DNA of 64,000 bases from Artemia franciscana (Eukaryota; Arthropoda; Branchiopoda; Anostraca; Artemiidae). The translations under genes were made by a program, and so were the position numbers. Under the pieces are notes generated by a model. The model saw only the letters and a list, made by a program, of their open reading frames with translations, was not told where the DNA came from and did no database searches. Position 1 is the stretch's first letter, and each line of letters starts with the position of its first letter. Of the stretch, positions 1 through 9,612 are shown piece after piece. The stretch spans positions 31,822,593 to 31,886,592 of the forward strand of contig NC_088867.1 in the NCBI RefSeq assembly GCF_032884065.1, read 5' to 3'.

Positions 1-426
1 CTACTACTACTACTACTAACGACTCACTGCAGCGCAAAGCTGTTTGAAGCCAACATTCTTAAATTCAATTTCTTAAATTCGGGTAAAGATAAGACCCCAG
101 TTACTCGCCAAAGAGGGGTCTATCAAATACCCTGTGATTGCGGAAAATACTATGTCTGCAGGACCCATCAGAATCTAGACAAAAGGTTACCACAGCATAA
201 AAATGACATAGGTAAGGCCTTAATTTCAAATGGTTCCAACAACTCCTTTGATTCTGCTCTAGGTTGGCACATATTTAATAATCCGTCCCACATGATACTT
301 TTTGAAAACTCTTCACTCATTAGTAATGATTTGGGAATAAAACAGGTGGTTCGAGAATCAATTGAAATTAATCTTTCAAGTTTTTTTCATTCTATTTCAA
401 GTGGGAAAAGAAGGAATATTTGTTGA
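1..426 (+). pseudogene. Penelope-like element, GIY-YIG endonuclease fragment
   Basis: One frame is open from the window edge to a stop at 424-426 (141 codons). After a linker it reads GVYQIPCDCGKYYV, the GIY-YIG signature of the endonuclease that ends Penelope-like retroelement proteins. RTHQNLDKRL and a QHKNDI helix follow, then a tail with a WHIF segment and RESIEIN, as usual near the end of this domain. In the family the domain nicks target DNA for reverse transcription. The YxG position reads YVC, which may weaken activity. The reverse transcriptase is not in view; it would lie upstream of base 1. The stop fits the usual C-terminal end. Family call fairly sure; activity unknown. Confidence 0.75.
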
Positions 427-1440
427 ATCTAGGTTTCTTCTCAGGAAATTTTAGTAGCCTGTACTTCAGGAGAGTCTAAGCCTTAGAGATATGTCGTGGC
501 ACTGCATCCTCGATTCTTTGCACTTTTAATTCTGATCTATTTATATGTGCTGATAGACTTTGTATTCAATTTATAAAGAAGAATGGTGTCTTTGAAATGC
601 TTTATCCCTATATGGATTTTTCTTACTTGTTTTGTCCTACGAAAAAATAATTGAAGAAAAAACGAAAATAGCGACGAAGACCACACTGCCTTTCCATAAC
701 AAACAAATACAACGTAGAAACAATAGGGAAAGTTTTTTTCAAGACAATGGAAATTATTTATGTAGATATTTCGGCCCTATGTCCATGGGCCGTCTTCAGC
801 ACAATACAATACTATATATATATATATAAAAGAACTTACATCAAATTGTGAGAATTAAAACTGATTAGTTAAAAACACTTATTAAAACATATTTTTTTTT
901 TAAAATATAGCCCTAGCATCCTTACTTCAGCGAAGTTCAACCAGGACTGGCGAAAAGAATGAAATGAAGAAATATAAACTCATTCAAACTAAAGAGAATA
1001 AAATGATTAGATGCAATTTCTTAAAGCTAATCTTGCTTGTTTAGCAGCCTGTCACAAAGGCCTTTTCGTAGTTGGTTCAGTACTATTATAAATTGGTTTA
1101 GTAAAATATTTTGTTAGATCATTTTTAATTAAATTTGAGTATAAAGAATTTAGTGAGTATTCCCCCAAGTCCCTGTTCAAAGAAATATTTTTATTTATTC
1201 CATGGACAAAGGATTTCTTGCTAAGAGTGATTTCCACTTAGCCAAGAACATTATTATGACCAGAGTAAAACAACTATCTAAAAAAAAAAATATTGAAAAA
1301 AAAACAAGATGGATTTACAGCCATTTTCACTAATCTTCAATACACATTGTATTTTACTTAGACAAGGTATTTTAAGGCAGGTGTCAACAAAGCTCCAGCA
1401 GTGATTGCTTTACTTAAGAATCAAACTAGCATGGTGAATG
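427..1440. other. AT-rich non-coding part of D
   Basis: No supportable gene. It probably includes the 3' tail of the Penelope-like element. There is a short TA run near 810-828 and several A runs (1280-1310). Short open frames at 632-829 and 1052-1237 have no recognisable motif. Confidence 0.5.
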
Positions 1441-1449
1441 CTTAGCTCG

Positions 1450-1548
1450 TAAAAACCAAATACACTAGCAATGCCAGGAATTAAACCTGTACCCGTTGGA
1501 CAAAGGATTCCCAAACCAGAGTGCCAACAACTTAGCAAGGAGCACAAA
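1450..1548 (-). repeat. tRNA-derived SINE head (degenerate)
   Basis: Read on the minus strand, an A-box-like segment (GCTAAGTTGTTGGCACTC) is followed at tRNA spacing by a B-box-like GGTTTAATTCC. The spacing and intervening text parallel the better preserved SINE at 44667-44990 (GGGAATTCTGTGCCC there, GGGAATCCTTTGTCC here). I infer a diverged member of the same family; a tRNA pseudogene is the alternative. It is duplicated with D near 61441-61539. Confidence 0.5.
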
Positions 1549-2269
1549 TGTGACCAGAGAACTATTATTTGAAAAAAGAAATATTGAAAAAAAAACTCAA
1601 TTCATGGTTGTTGCCATTTTCTCTACTGTCCCATAAACAATATATTTTATTTAGACAAATTAATTTTAAGACGGGTATCAACAAAACTCCATCAGGGATT
1701 GTATTTACTTAAGATACAACAAGCAATGTGATTGCATAGCTTTGTGATATTCTAGTCTTAAATAATAAAAAAAAGCAAATTTACATTTGCTATTTGTTTT
1801 CCAAAAACTCATTTAAGCAAAACCATTTGCAACAGCAATACGCCCATGGTTAGATTAGTGTCTATCCAAAATGCTTTACAACAGAAGGGACACATTTCTT
1901 GCTTAGCCTACAAATTCTTCTTTTCAAAATCTACGCCTGAAAAGTTCAACCAACAATTATGAATGGTAGAACCCTAAGGTTAAAAACAATGACAGTTCTG
2001 GTTAAATTAGAGTTCAACCAGTCAATTGTTTCACGCAAAAACACTTTTCATGACAACCTGGTTTGTCACTGTTTCACGCAAAAACAGTGGTTGAGCTCAA
2101 CCACACCGAGTGGTTGAGCTCAAACAGTCTCTTTGGTTGACGCGAAAAAAAGGCCTAATTCTACCAATTGCTGGGTGTCCTGGGTGTAATAAGCGTTGCC
2201 AATAAAATAAAAGAACCGGTGAAAATAAAATTAACTAGATTATTGAAAAAAATCATTAAATCAGTATAC
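1549..2269. other. Non-coding spacer with an 18-bp palindrome
   Basis: No gene seen. Between about 2010 and 2140 a short phrase (TTTCACGCAAAAAC) recurs twice. A perfect 18-bp palindrome, GTGGTTGAGCTCAACCAC, lies at 2087-2104, followed by a half copy at 2111-2124. The same text recurs in D2 (palindrome at 62077-62094). Confidence 0.6.
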
Positions 2270-2555
2270 AAATCGCTAGATTGTTGCTTTTCCTTTTCAG
2301 CAGTATGGTGTAAAGACGTTTTACCTGAACTTTTGCATCTATATAGGCACAATTTGAAATGAGTAGGTGAAAAATATTTAGCTTTCCATTCTCGGCAGTA
2401 AGGTGTAAAGCCGTTCAACTCCGACGATTTTTCCTCATCTATATTGGCATAATTTGAAATGAGTAGGTGAAAAATATCTAGCTTTCCATTCTCAGCAGTA
2501 TGGTATAAAGGCGTTCTATCCCGACAATTTTTTTGCATCTATATTGGCACTGTTT
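2270..2555 (-). pseudogene. Ankyrin-repeat remnant
   Basis: Read on the minus strand, three degenerate units of about 97-100 bp (33 codons) follow each other. The first reads RTPLYHTAENGKLDIFHLLI then SNYANID, a standard ankyrin unit with the TPLxxA turn, two helices and the next beta-turn. The next unit continues out of frame and the third reads KTSLHHTAEKEKQ, so the array cannot be read as one protein without shifts. Ankyrin units are protein-protein interaction scaffolds in many families, so no function can be assigned. The boundary of duplication D (2357) falls inside the array, and D2 keeps only the partial last unit. It looks like debris of a host gene or of an element that carried it. 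Confidence 0.7.
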
Positions 2556-3398
2556 AAAACTAATAAGGACTGGTTCGCTTATTCAGGTAGCATAATGCAA
2601 AGGAGTGTAATATATTAAACATCTTACATTAGGGTTTATTTATACCATTATTTAAATGGTATTTCAGTTATCTAATATAATTTTTTAATACAGCTTTATG
2701 CCAAAAAACAAAACATTTGCAATCCAAATTTCAAAGGAAGCTTGATTTTAGTGTTCGATTAAACCTCGTGATCCTAATATTTGAAAAATTAGTGTTGCGC
2801 AAATTTGAAGCGTCCATACTACCACTACGGAATAAGCATTGTTCTAACTGTTAGATTATCACTGTGTGTTCTTTTTATAGCTTTACGTGACACGTTTTAT
2901 TGTATAAGACGTAGTCACGTATAATATAAGATGTAGTTACGCATAATCTTCTTAGTGCCAGAGATATATTTACAACTTTACATAAAAATCAAGAAATGTA
3001 AAGAAAATTAATGTAAATCTGTTCAGATTAAACATAAATTTTAATGCGACTGACGAAGCAAATTATCTAATATGTAAAAAATAAATTTGTTAATAAAACC
3101 AAGAAAAGGACAATGACACATTAAGCTACAATAATCATATTACGTTTTACAAATTGATAACGCATACAATGCTGGATTAAAGTATTTTCTAGAAATAGAA
3201 AGCTTTGAAAAACCATTTAATCTTTCAATTGATGGAGTTTAAGACATTTTGAGGGATTTTCAATCTCTATGGTTAAAGGAGCATTGGCTTAGGAGCATTA
3301 TTGCCTACGTCGTGACTCGGCCAAAGGACTAAATTTAGTTTGAAGTTTCTTTGCTATCAACCCATACCTCGTGTCAGTTATTTAGCAAAAAACATAGG
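2556..3398. other. Single-copy AT-rich spacer between D and the left arm
   Basis: This 0.84 kb is not repeated elsewhere in the window. It is AT-rich with no open frame worth calling and no recognisable repeat ends. It lies between the end of D plus the ankyrin remnant and the breakpoint at 3399 where inverted homology begins. Confidence 0.5.
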
Positions 3399-3924
3399 CA
3401 TGCTGCAGGCTATTCAAACTGAAATCATACGAAAATTGTAAAATAAGATCAGTAGGAAGCACAAAGTTGGCCAAGGGCCTCTCCAACGCCTCTCTGATCT
3501 TTCTCAGTAAATTTAAGCAGATATGTCTTTTGTTTCTTAGTTGAATTGGAATTATGTAATAACATTCTATTGGTATGATTAGAGAACCAAAGTGGCAAAA
3601 AGAGAGAACTTTTGAACCTTGTTTGAGCCAGCATCATACAAGTATTCTTTGAACCAAAATCGACAAAATTGTTTGAACAAAAATTAAAATCAACATGGTC
3701 GATACGAAATTTCCGTTTTCATACTTTTTTTATTTGTATTCATAGGTTTTAGAGATAAATATTATTTCCAGTTCCAAAAATCATAGAGAGGTATGTGGAC
3801 TTTTATCAAGTCCCTTCACCTCTTTGACTCCTTCATCGGATAGACTAGCCACTGGAAGCACTATTGTCCTCCAGTCAGCAAACAATGAATACACACTATT
3901 ATATACAATAATACACTATTATTG
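3399..3924. other. Non-coding left-arm sequence
   Basis: No gene recognised. A 62-codon open frame on the minus strand (3449-3637; right-arm copy 55745-55933) is preserved in both arms but has no known motif and no supporting signals. Confidence 0.4.
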
Positions 3925-4022
3925 ATTGTGGGAAGTGCGGGTACCTGAGCTACCTTTCCCCAGCAGTTTAAGGCCTCTAAGCCGGCCCGTACCAATACGG
4001 CTCTTCCTACTTACTCCCGCTC
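3925..4022 (+). repeat. Possible SINE 3' part
   Basis: The segment ending TACGGCTCTTCCTACTTACT resembles the 3' end of the SINE at 44667-44990 (TTGCCGTCTTACCTACTTAC), and the preceding text aligns loosely. No tRNA head is attached, so this would be a 5'-truncated, diverged copy. The right-arm copy lies at about 55360-55458. Confidence 0.35.
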
Positions 4023-4093
4023 TTTTCTGCACAATTGAAACCTATACGTGAATCATTTCCTTTTAAATTGACTTCTTCATTCTTTAATAATGA

Positions 4094-4348
4094 CTAAAAA
4101 ATGTTTCTCTTCTTTAAGATATCAACAGAGGCCTTAAAAATCTTATGATCAATATCCCAACACAGGTTGGAATTCAGGATAGCTGTATATGTATTTGGAA
4201 TCTTATCGAAGGAGCAGAAACACTTCAGAGAAATAGCGCCCTCACTCAGAGCCTGGCAATCAAATAATACATGATGCATTGTTTCATCTTTTGAGAAACA
4301 GACTTTCATCTGTTGAGAAGCAAACTTATTTTCTATTTTTTTGTGCAT
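4094..4348 (-). pseudogene. LINE-like C-terminal remnant with Cys/His motif
   Basis: An 84-residue minus-strand frame contains CFSKDETMHHVLFDCQALSE. The C-x(n)-ET-x-HHxLFDC pattern is typical of the C-terminal tail of non-LTR retrotransposon proteins (usually CgxpETxxHlLfdCp). The residues that follow, ending in VDILKKRNIF, fit the usual tail. No reverse transcriptase lies directly upstream on this strand, so it is an isolated fragment. A matching copy is at 55034-55288 on the plus strand. Confidence 0.5.
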
Positions 4349-4440
4349 TTTTGGAAACGAGTTTGAAATGGCTAATTATAGTTAAATTTTTAATTCTTTA
4401 AAACTAAAAAGTTTTTAGTATTCTCTGAGAAAAAAATTTG

Positions 4441-4516
4441 TCCTACAAAAGATTCAAACCCAAGTTACCACAGCCACAATCAAATTTTCTTACCGCTGTG
4501 CTATCAATTCGTGCAA
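4441..4516 (-). repeat. Degenerate tRNA-like sequence
   Basis: On the minus strand GATAGCACAGCGGTAAG resembles an A box and GGGTTTGAATC a B box, about 35 bases apart as in tRNAs. The acceptor ends do not pair convincingly. It could be a tRNA pseudogene or the head of a SINE. Right-arm copy 54866-54941. Confidence 0.4.
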
Positions 4517-5779
4517 AATAGTATCTGTTTTTTTTTTACTTTTTTTGGTCAAAAAGAGGCTGAGAAATGCATGCCAAAAAATGCAAGTCGATGTAAATAA
4601 GTTATAAAACAACAAAACTACCCCCCCCTTTAGATTTTGACAAATAAATTTTGCTCCCTTCCTCTCTTATCTTGAACTGGCACTACTGGTGTTCTTTACA
4701 GTAATGATGCTTCCAAATACGGCTTTTAAGCTCATTTTTGAATGCAGTATACAGAATATAGAAAGAGCAGTTGTTTTTCCTCGTTGATTACAGATTGTAT
4801 TTTTTTAAGATTTCAAACATTTCTGAAACGGTCATCATCAGCTCCAAGTCACTGTGACTGAAAGAACAACTGCTTTCAGAGAAATTCGTTTAATCAGACG
4901 CAACATTTTACCAGATTTCATATTTGATGTGAAATACGCTTTTAAAAGTAATCCATTTTTGTCCAGATCTCAGCAGAAGAAGCAGAGTAACTTTGACTGC
5001 TCATCTATATCCAGATTACTTTAAATACAAAAGCTATCCAACCGGTACTTGTCTGAAAGGAAATAAAGGCAGTTTTGCAAATGAAAACGCATTTTATTAT
5101 ATACTTTGAAAGCCCAACTTCTAAAATAATATAACAAAAGTTACACTCCAGAGTTGCATGCTCCGATGTCGTCGAAGAAAGACACTGTTATCGGCATTTG
5201 CGACCGTAAGAGCGCTCATACAACTTTCTTTAATAAACTGTTTTATAAGCAAAGAAGAGGCTCTTTAAACAGATCATGTGAATAGCTTCGTTAAAATAGT
5301 CGTAACTTAAAGTTCAACTTTCCCAAGGTAAATGTTTAGTGCTTCCTACGACAGTATAGGAAGAATTTGTTAGTAGTATTACAAAAAAAAATGACAAATA
5401 TTTAGACTGGAAATGATTTTTGTACCAACTGATCGTCAAAAACTGAAACGAAAATACTCTCAAAAGTTTTTGGGCTTGAAAAGCATTAAAGGTATACGTT
5501 CCCCTCCAAAACAAGCAATGCTACGATAAATCTGCAGCCGTAACTTATACCGAGAGGGGAAGACACTTACATGAGTGGATTAATTAGTCTCAGGTACATC
5601 CATTCACAAAGCCAGAATTATGATATTACTTACTTTTTCTTGAGGAAGGATCTGAACTTACCAGGAAGTGTAAAACTTATCCTTTTTTCAGCGGTTTATG
5701 ACCAAAATTTAAAAATTCAAGTCTGTACATAGATAAAACTGAATCTCAGCTACGGCAAAATTTTCGTCTTTGATTGAAA
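4517..5779. other. Non-coding left-arm sequence
   Basis: I see no gene or repeat with readable ends. The 66-codon minus-strand frame at 5314-5514 (copy 53867-54067) has no motif and is probably chance. Confidence 0.4.
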
Positions 5780-7410
5780 TATTAAATTAAAACACATTTT
5801 TCAACTAAAAGTAAGGAGCATCGTTAAAACTTAAAACGAACCGAAATTATTATTCATATGAGGAGGGTTGCTTCTCCTCAACACCTCACTCTTTACGCTA
5901 AAGTTTTTTAGCACTTAAAAAATGCCTCTTATTGTTCTAATTAAACAAACCCTGTTCCAGGATTCGTTCTTAAAGAATTGAAACATAATTCAAACTTTAG
6001 CATAAAGAGCGTGGTGTTGAGGAGGAGCAACCCCGCTCATATACATAACAATTTCTAGTCGTTTGAAATTTTAATGTTGCTTCTTACTTTCAGCGAAAAA
6101 CTTGTTTTTTTTATTTAATTTCTGATCGTATTTTAAATAATGTCATAAAATCTGGCTATACCTCCACGGAAAAATCCCTCCTCCCTATGGATTTATTCTC
6201 TAGACCAATGTTTCTCAAACTATGGTAAGAGTGTCCCATAGGGGTACGCAAAAAGTTTTAGAGGGTACGTGGCCGGCCAACAAAAAAAAATAACCCTTTA
6301 ACTCTAGGACTGGCAATTTTATTTATATTTTAGCTATAGTTTACTTAGTACCCGTAACTGAGAAGGGGTACCTAAAATGCTTTGTGGGTTGCAAAGGGGT
6401 AAAACTTCTAAATAAGTTTGAGAACCACTGCTATAGACAATTCAATCCTGGTGAAAATTTACCCCGGACAAGTACCCTTAAAATATCCAAGCGTAAAATT
6501 GAGTCGGCAAAGAGAAAGCAATATGTAGTAATAATTTTGTACAGGAATTCTTGCAAACTCTCCAATCATAAAATTTCCCCTCTGGAAACTTCCCTCCTCA
6601 TAGGAAATTATTCCCATGGATAATCCCACCAGCAGAAAATTCACCCCCACCACCCGAAAAATGTATGCATACTTCCCAATAACAAATACTATACGTAAAC
6701 AATGGGCAAATTTTGTAACTTAAAGACCATTTCCTAGGGGCTGTGGGGGGGGGGGGTCATGATATATCCAAAGATATAGTTATTCGGCCTTTAAACTATG
6801 CCGAACGAAGTGGCTATCTCGAAATTTTGATCGGCCGAGTTGAGAAAAAAAATTGATCAGCTGATTTTGAAAAAAAAAGACGTGGGAGGGGACTTGATGC
6901 CCTCCAATATTTTTGGTCACTTAAAAAGGACACTAGAACATTTAATTTTTGTTCGAATGATCGCTCTCCCAACATTCTAGGACCACTGTGTCGATACGAT
7001 CACCCCTGTAAAAAAAAAACAACAAATATACACGCATCTGTGACCTTTCTTCTGGCAAAAAACAAACTTCCACATTTTTGCTCATAAAACCTCCAGAGTA
7101 GAGTTCTCTGGTAGGCTGAATCTGACGGTATGAATTTCATTAGAATTCTTTGACTTTTAGGAGATATTTCCCCCTTTTTTCAAAAATCAGGCAAATTTCC
7201 CTCAGGCTCATAGCCTTTTATAGGTAAGACTAGACTTAATGAAACTTATATATTTGAAATCAGAATAATAAGCCGTTTCTTCTGATATGTCTATTGATGT
7301 CAAAATTCTATCTTAGCATTTCAGTGACTATTGAACTGGGTCGCTCCTTTTCGTTACCACAAATTGTTTGATTAAAACCTTGAGGGAGCATAAATATAGC
7401 ACAACAAAAC
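5780..7410 (-). repeat. Foldback repeat family with long body (member a)
   Basis: A core of two roughly 120-bp inverted arms lies at about 5800-6108. One arm runs from AAGTAAGGAGCATCG through CACTCTTTACGCTAAAG; the mirrored arm starts AGCATAAAGAGCGTGGTG and ends at the mirrored TTGCTTCTTACTTTCAG. The spacer is about 100 bp. A body of about 1.3 kb follows to 7410 with landmarks shared by other members, including a TTTTTAAGTGACC-type phrase and a GTGGTCCTAGAAT-type phrase, both read on the minus strand. There are no coding frames. Copies lie at 12.9, 45.1, 52.0 and 56-60 kb. A hAT-type MITE interrupts this member. Confidence 0.75.
6206..6430. mobile_element. hAT-type MITE, 225 bp, with 8-bp target duplication
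   Basis: Termini are CAATGTTTCTCAAAC on the left and the complement of CAGTGGTTCTCAAAC on the right, an imperfect terminal inverted repeat of the hAT kind. The flanks are CTCTAGAC at 6198-6205 and CTATAGAC at 6431-6438, an 8-bp target duplication with one mismatch. The related repeat at 13316-13327 has an uninterrupted CTCTAGACAAT, a natural empty site. No transposase is encoded. Right-arm copy 52951-53175. Confidence 0.85.
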
Positions 7411-9021
7411 TTGCAACTGTGAAGGCACTTAAACTTTCAAGAGTTACAGTCATTTGAAAAAATATCATTTTTTCAGCATTTCTGTGCAGTAATGTATACT
7501 ACGTTGTTTAGCCATGTGTGTTGTTTTTAGAAAAAAAATTTAATTCAAAGCGGGTTATTGCAATTTGATGAAACTTTCAAAGAGTTATAACTCTGGATAC
7601 ACGTCAGCCGTAAAAGTCAGCAAACATTTTCTTTTTCTTTATATTCTGTATCGATTGATAAGTATACAAAAAATTGAAAAAATTACACTTAAATAGTAAA
7701 ATTTCCAAGTTCCTACAACTCTGAGAACGCTTCTGACCCCCCAAAAAGTAAATATCAAGTTTTTATCATCAATTAAACTGCATATACATTCATGGCAAGG
7801 ATAGTTTCCAATTACGTCAATATTATAATCCAAAATACAGTATTTGAAAGAAGCTGCATCCTCTAGTTGCGTACCTAGTTTTGTATCTGGAATCTTGTAG
7901 TAATTTTTGGGCAAAATTTCTTTGGCTTACTTCTTTTTAATGATGGATACCATGGCGTATATATAGTCCTCAAGCCACAGATCAACAATAACTGGTCGGA
8001 AAAATATCCTGCCAGCATCCTTCTATGTATAAAACATAGAAGGCCAAACAATGAAAAAGCACAAAAAACTAGCGGGGAGAATTCCTAAGAAAAGGAAAAA
8101 AGGAAAGCGAAAGTTTGAACATTTTATTCAAATCTTTAGGTACACCAACATAGACGGTGTATGACTAGTTTTGAAAATACGTAATTACTTCTATGGTAAA
8201 ACTTGAGTATCAAGAAAACGAAAATTTATCGACTAGGGCAAACTTGTAGAGCAGGAAACGAAAGTTTTAGTACTGCGACTTCTAAAAGTAAATCAATAGT
8301 GGCAAGACATGAGTAAATATCTCTGTTGCATTATTACATGATTGCTGTAATCGCTTTTTGAAGTCGTCTGTTCTCATAGAAAAAAATTATTCGATAGGCA
8401 ATATTCATGAATCAAATTCATGATCAGGTTTGTCGCTTCAGGCTCATGCAGAATAAAAAAACGAATGCAATAGCCAATGTTCGTATATTAAATCCGTGAG
8501 CAATTTTAGATGGTGTTATATTCACACGGGGTTGTTTTATCTTAGACTGATGCTGTTGTTTAGAAAAAAAAGATGTCTTTTGATATGACTGTTGATGCTA
8601 TGTAGGAAACATTATCAAACAAACGGATAAGTGTGGAGTTTTTTAAACTGAATAACTTTTGGCAAAGAAAAAAAAAATGCTAATTAAACTTGTAAGTTGC
8701 AACGACAAGTAAATGAATATAATTCTGGTTAACTATGTAAACTACTGAAAGAAAGACCCCCCCCCCCCAAAAAAAAGAAGAAAAAATGCTAGTTTAACCA
8801 TGAACATTTTCAAGAAATAGTAGATTAATTTATAGCTATGTCCATAGGTTAGGGCTTTCAAGCTATCCTTCACATAAAAGCCTTAGGAGATCATTCAAAC
8901 TCAAATCTAAATTCCCTTCTAAAGCCAAAATCAAAAGAAATTAATTCTAAAGAATAATTGAGCCGCTGCTGTATATCATTCAATACAACTGAAGCATATA
9001 TAGACATGCTTGTATATATAC
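7411..9021. other. Intronic non-coding sequence
   Basis: No supportable gene. A 91-codon minus-strand frame at 7639-7914 (copy 51465-51740) is conserved between arms, but so is everything else here; it has no recognisable domain. There is a run of C at 8758-8768. Confidence 0.4.

Positions 9022-9090
<69 letters not shown>
9022..9090. repeat. (TA)n microsatellite
   Basis: A nearly pure TA dinucleotide run. The right-arm copy (50279-50350) differs in its flanking register. Confidence 0.95.
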
Positions 9091-9092
<2 letters not shown>

Positions 9093-9426
9093 TGTAAAGA
9101 CGTTCTCTGCGACCTTTCTTGATTTGTAATGACAAAAACTCAGTTGATATTGCCATCAGAATTAACGGCAAACATGAAAACAAGACGAAGAAAAGAATAG
9201 CATTTCATGGCGTCACAATCGAATTCAGTAAATTCGTATTAAATTGGCAATGAAACAACACAATTCACACCCTTATTGCACATGTAACACAATGGTAAAG
9301 AAAATATACAGGGTCAAACAACAAAAATGAAACATGCCAACTAGTCCCAAACAAACTAAAATACAGAACTTTTGAGTGAATTAACAATAAAAAGGTTCAT
9401 GGCACTTTCATACTCTAAGACACATT

Positions 9427-9612
9427 TCATTCATTTTTCTTTGACAATTCGGCTTTTCCATTCTTTTCAGCAGCGTTTTTGTCAGCCGTGGCAGCTACTT
9501 TTCCACTTACGGCGCGTTGCATAGCATCAAAAATACCGCCCATAAAAACGGCACAGAACAAGTTTTCAAATGGCAAGAATGGGTCATGGATTCCAAGAAG
9601 AAGAGATGATAG
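9427..9612 (-). CDS. TMEM38: TRIC/TMEM38 terminal coding exon (left arm)
   Basis: On the minus strand an acceptor (AATTTCAG) at the 9612 side opens a phase-0 exon of 61 codons plus stop. It begins LSSLLLGIHDPFLPFENLFC and continues AVFMGGIFDAM, the last membrane segment and end of the trimeric intracellular cation channel family. TRIC forms homotrimeric potassium-permeable channels in the ER/SR membrane that balance charge during calcium release. The tail is lysine- and alanine-rich and ends KKNE, matching the C-terminal KKxx ER-retrieval pattern. The next exon upstream on this strand (13457-13542) is truncated, so this copy may not be joined to an intact gene. The right-arm twin is 49759-49944. 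Confidence 0.92.
   Translation of the reverse strand, partial: LSSLLLGIHDPFLPFENLFCAVFMGGIFDAMQRAVSGKVAATADKNAAEKNGKAELSKKNE

Larger units (their letters stand above)
1..2357 (+). repeat. Direct duplication D, copy 1
   Basis: This stretch recurs almost base for base at 59992-62347 in the same orientation, with only a handful of substitutions and single-base indels seen by eye. The left edge is the window edge, so the true length is unknown. The right edge is sharp at 2357, inside a degenerate ankyrin repeat. It holds a Penelope-like endonuclease fragment, a SINE-like tRNA head, AT-rich spacer and the start of the ankyrin remnant. The neighbouring 3.4-18.5 kb is duplicated in inverted orientation, so one simple inversion does not explain both relationships. 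Confidence 0.95.

Noticed and set aside
7639-7914. 91-codon open frame as a possible gene
   Set aside because: No motif, no splice or start context, and its copy in the right arm is explained by the duplication alone.
8980-9183. Open frame with an IYIY repeat
   Set aside because: It is simply the (TA)n microsatellite read in frame.
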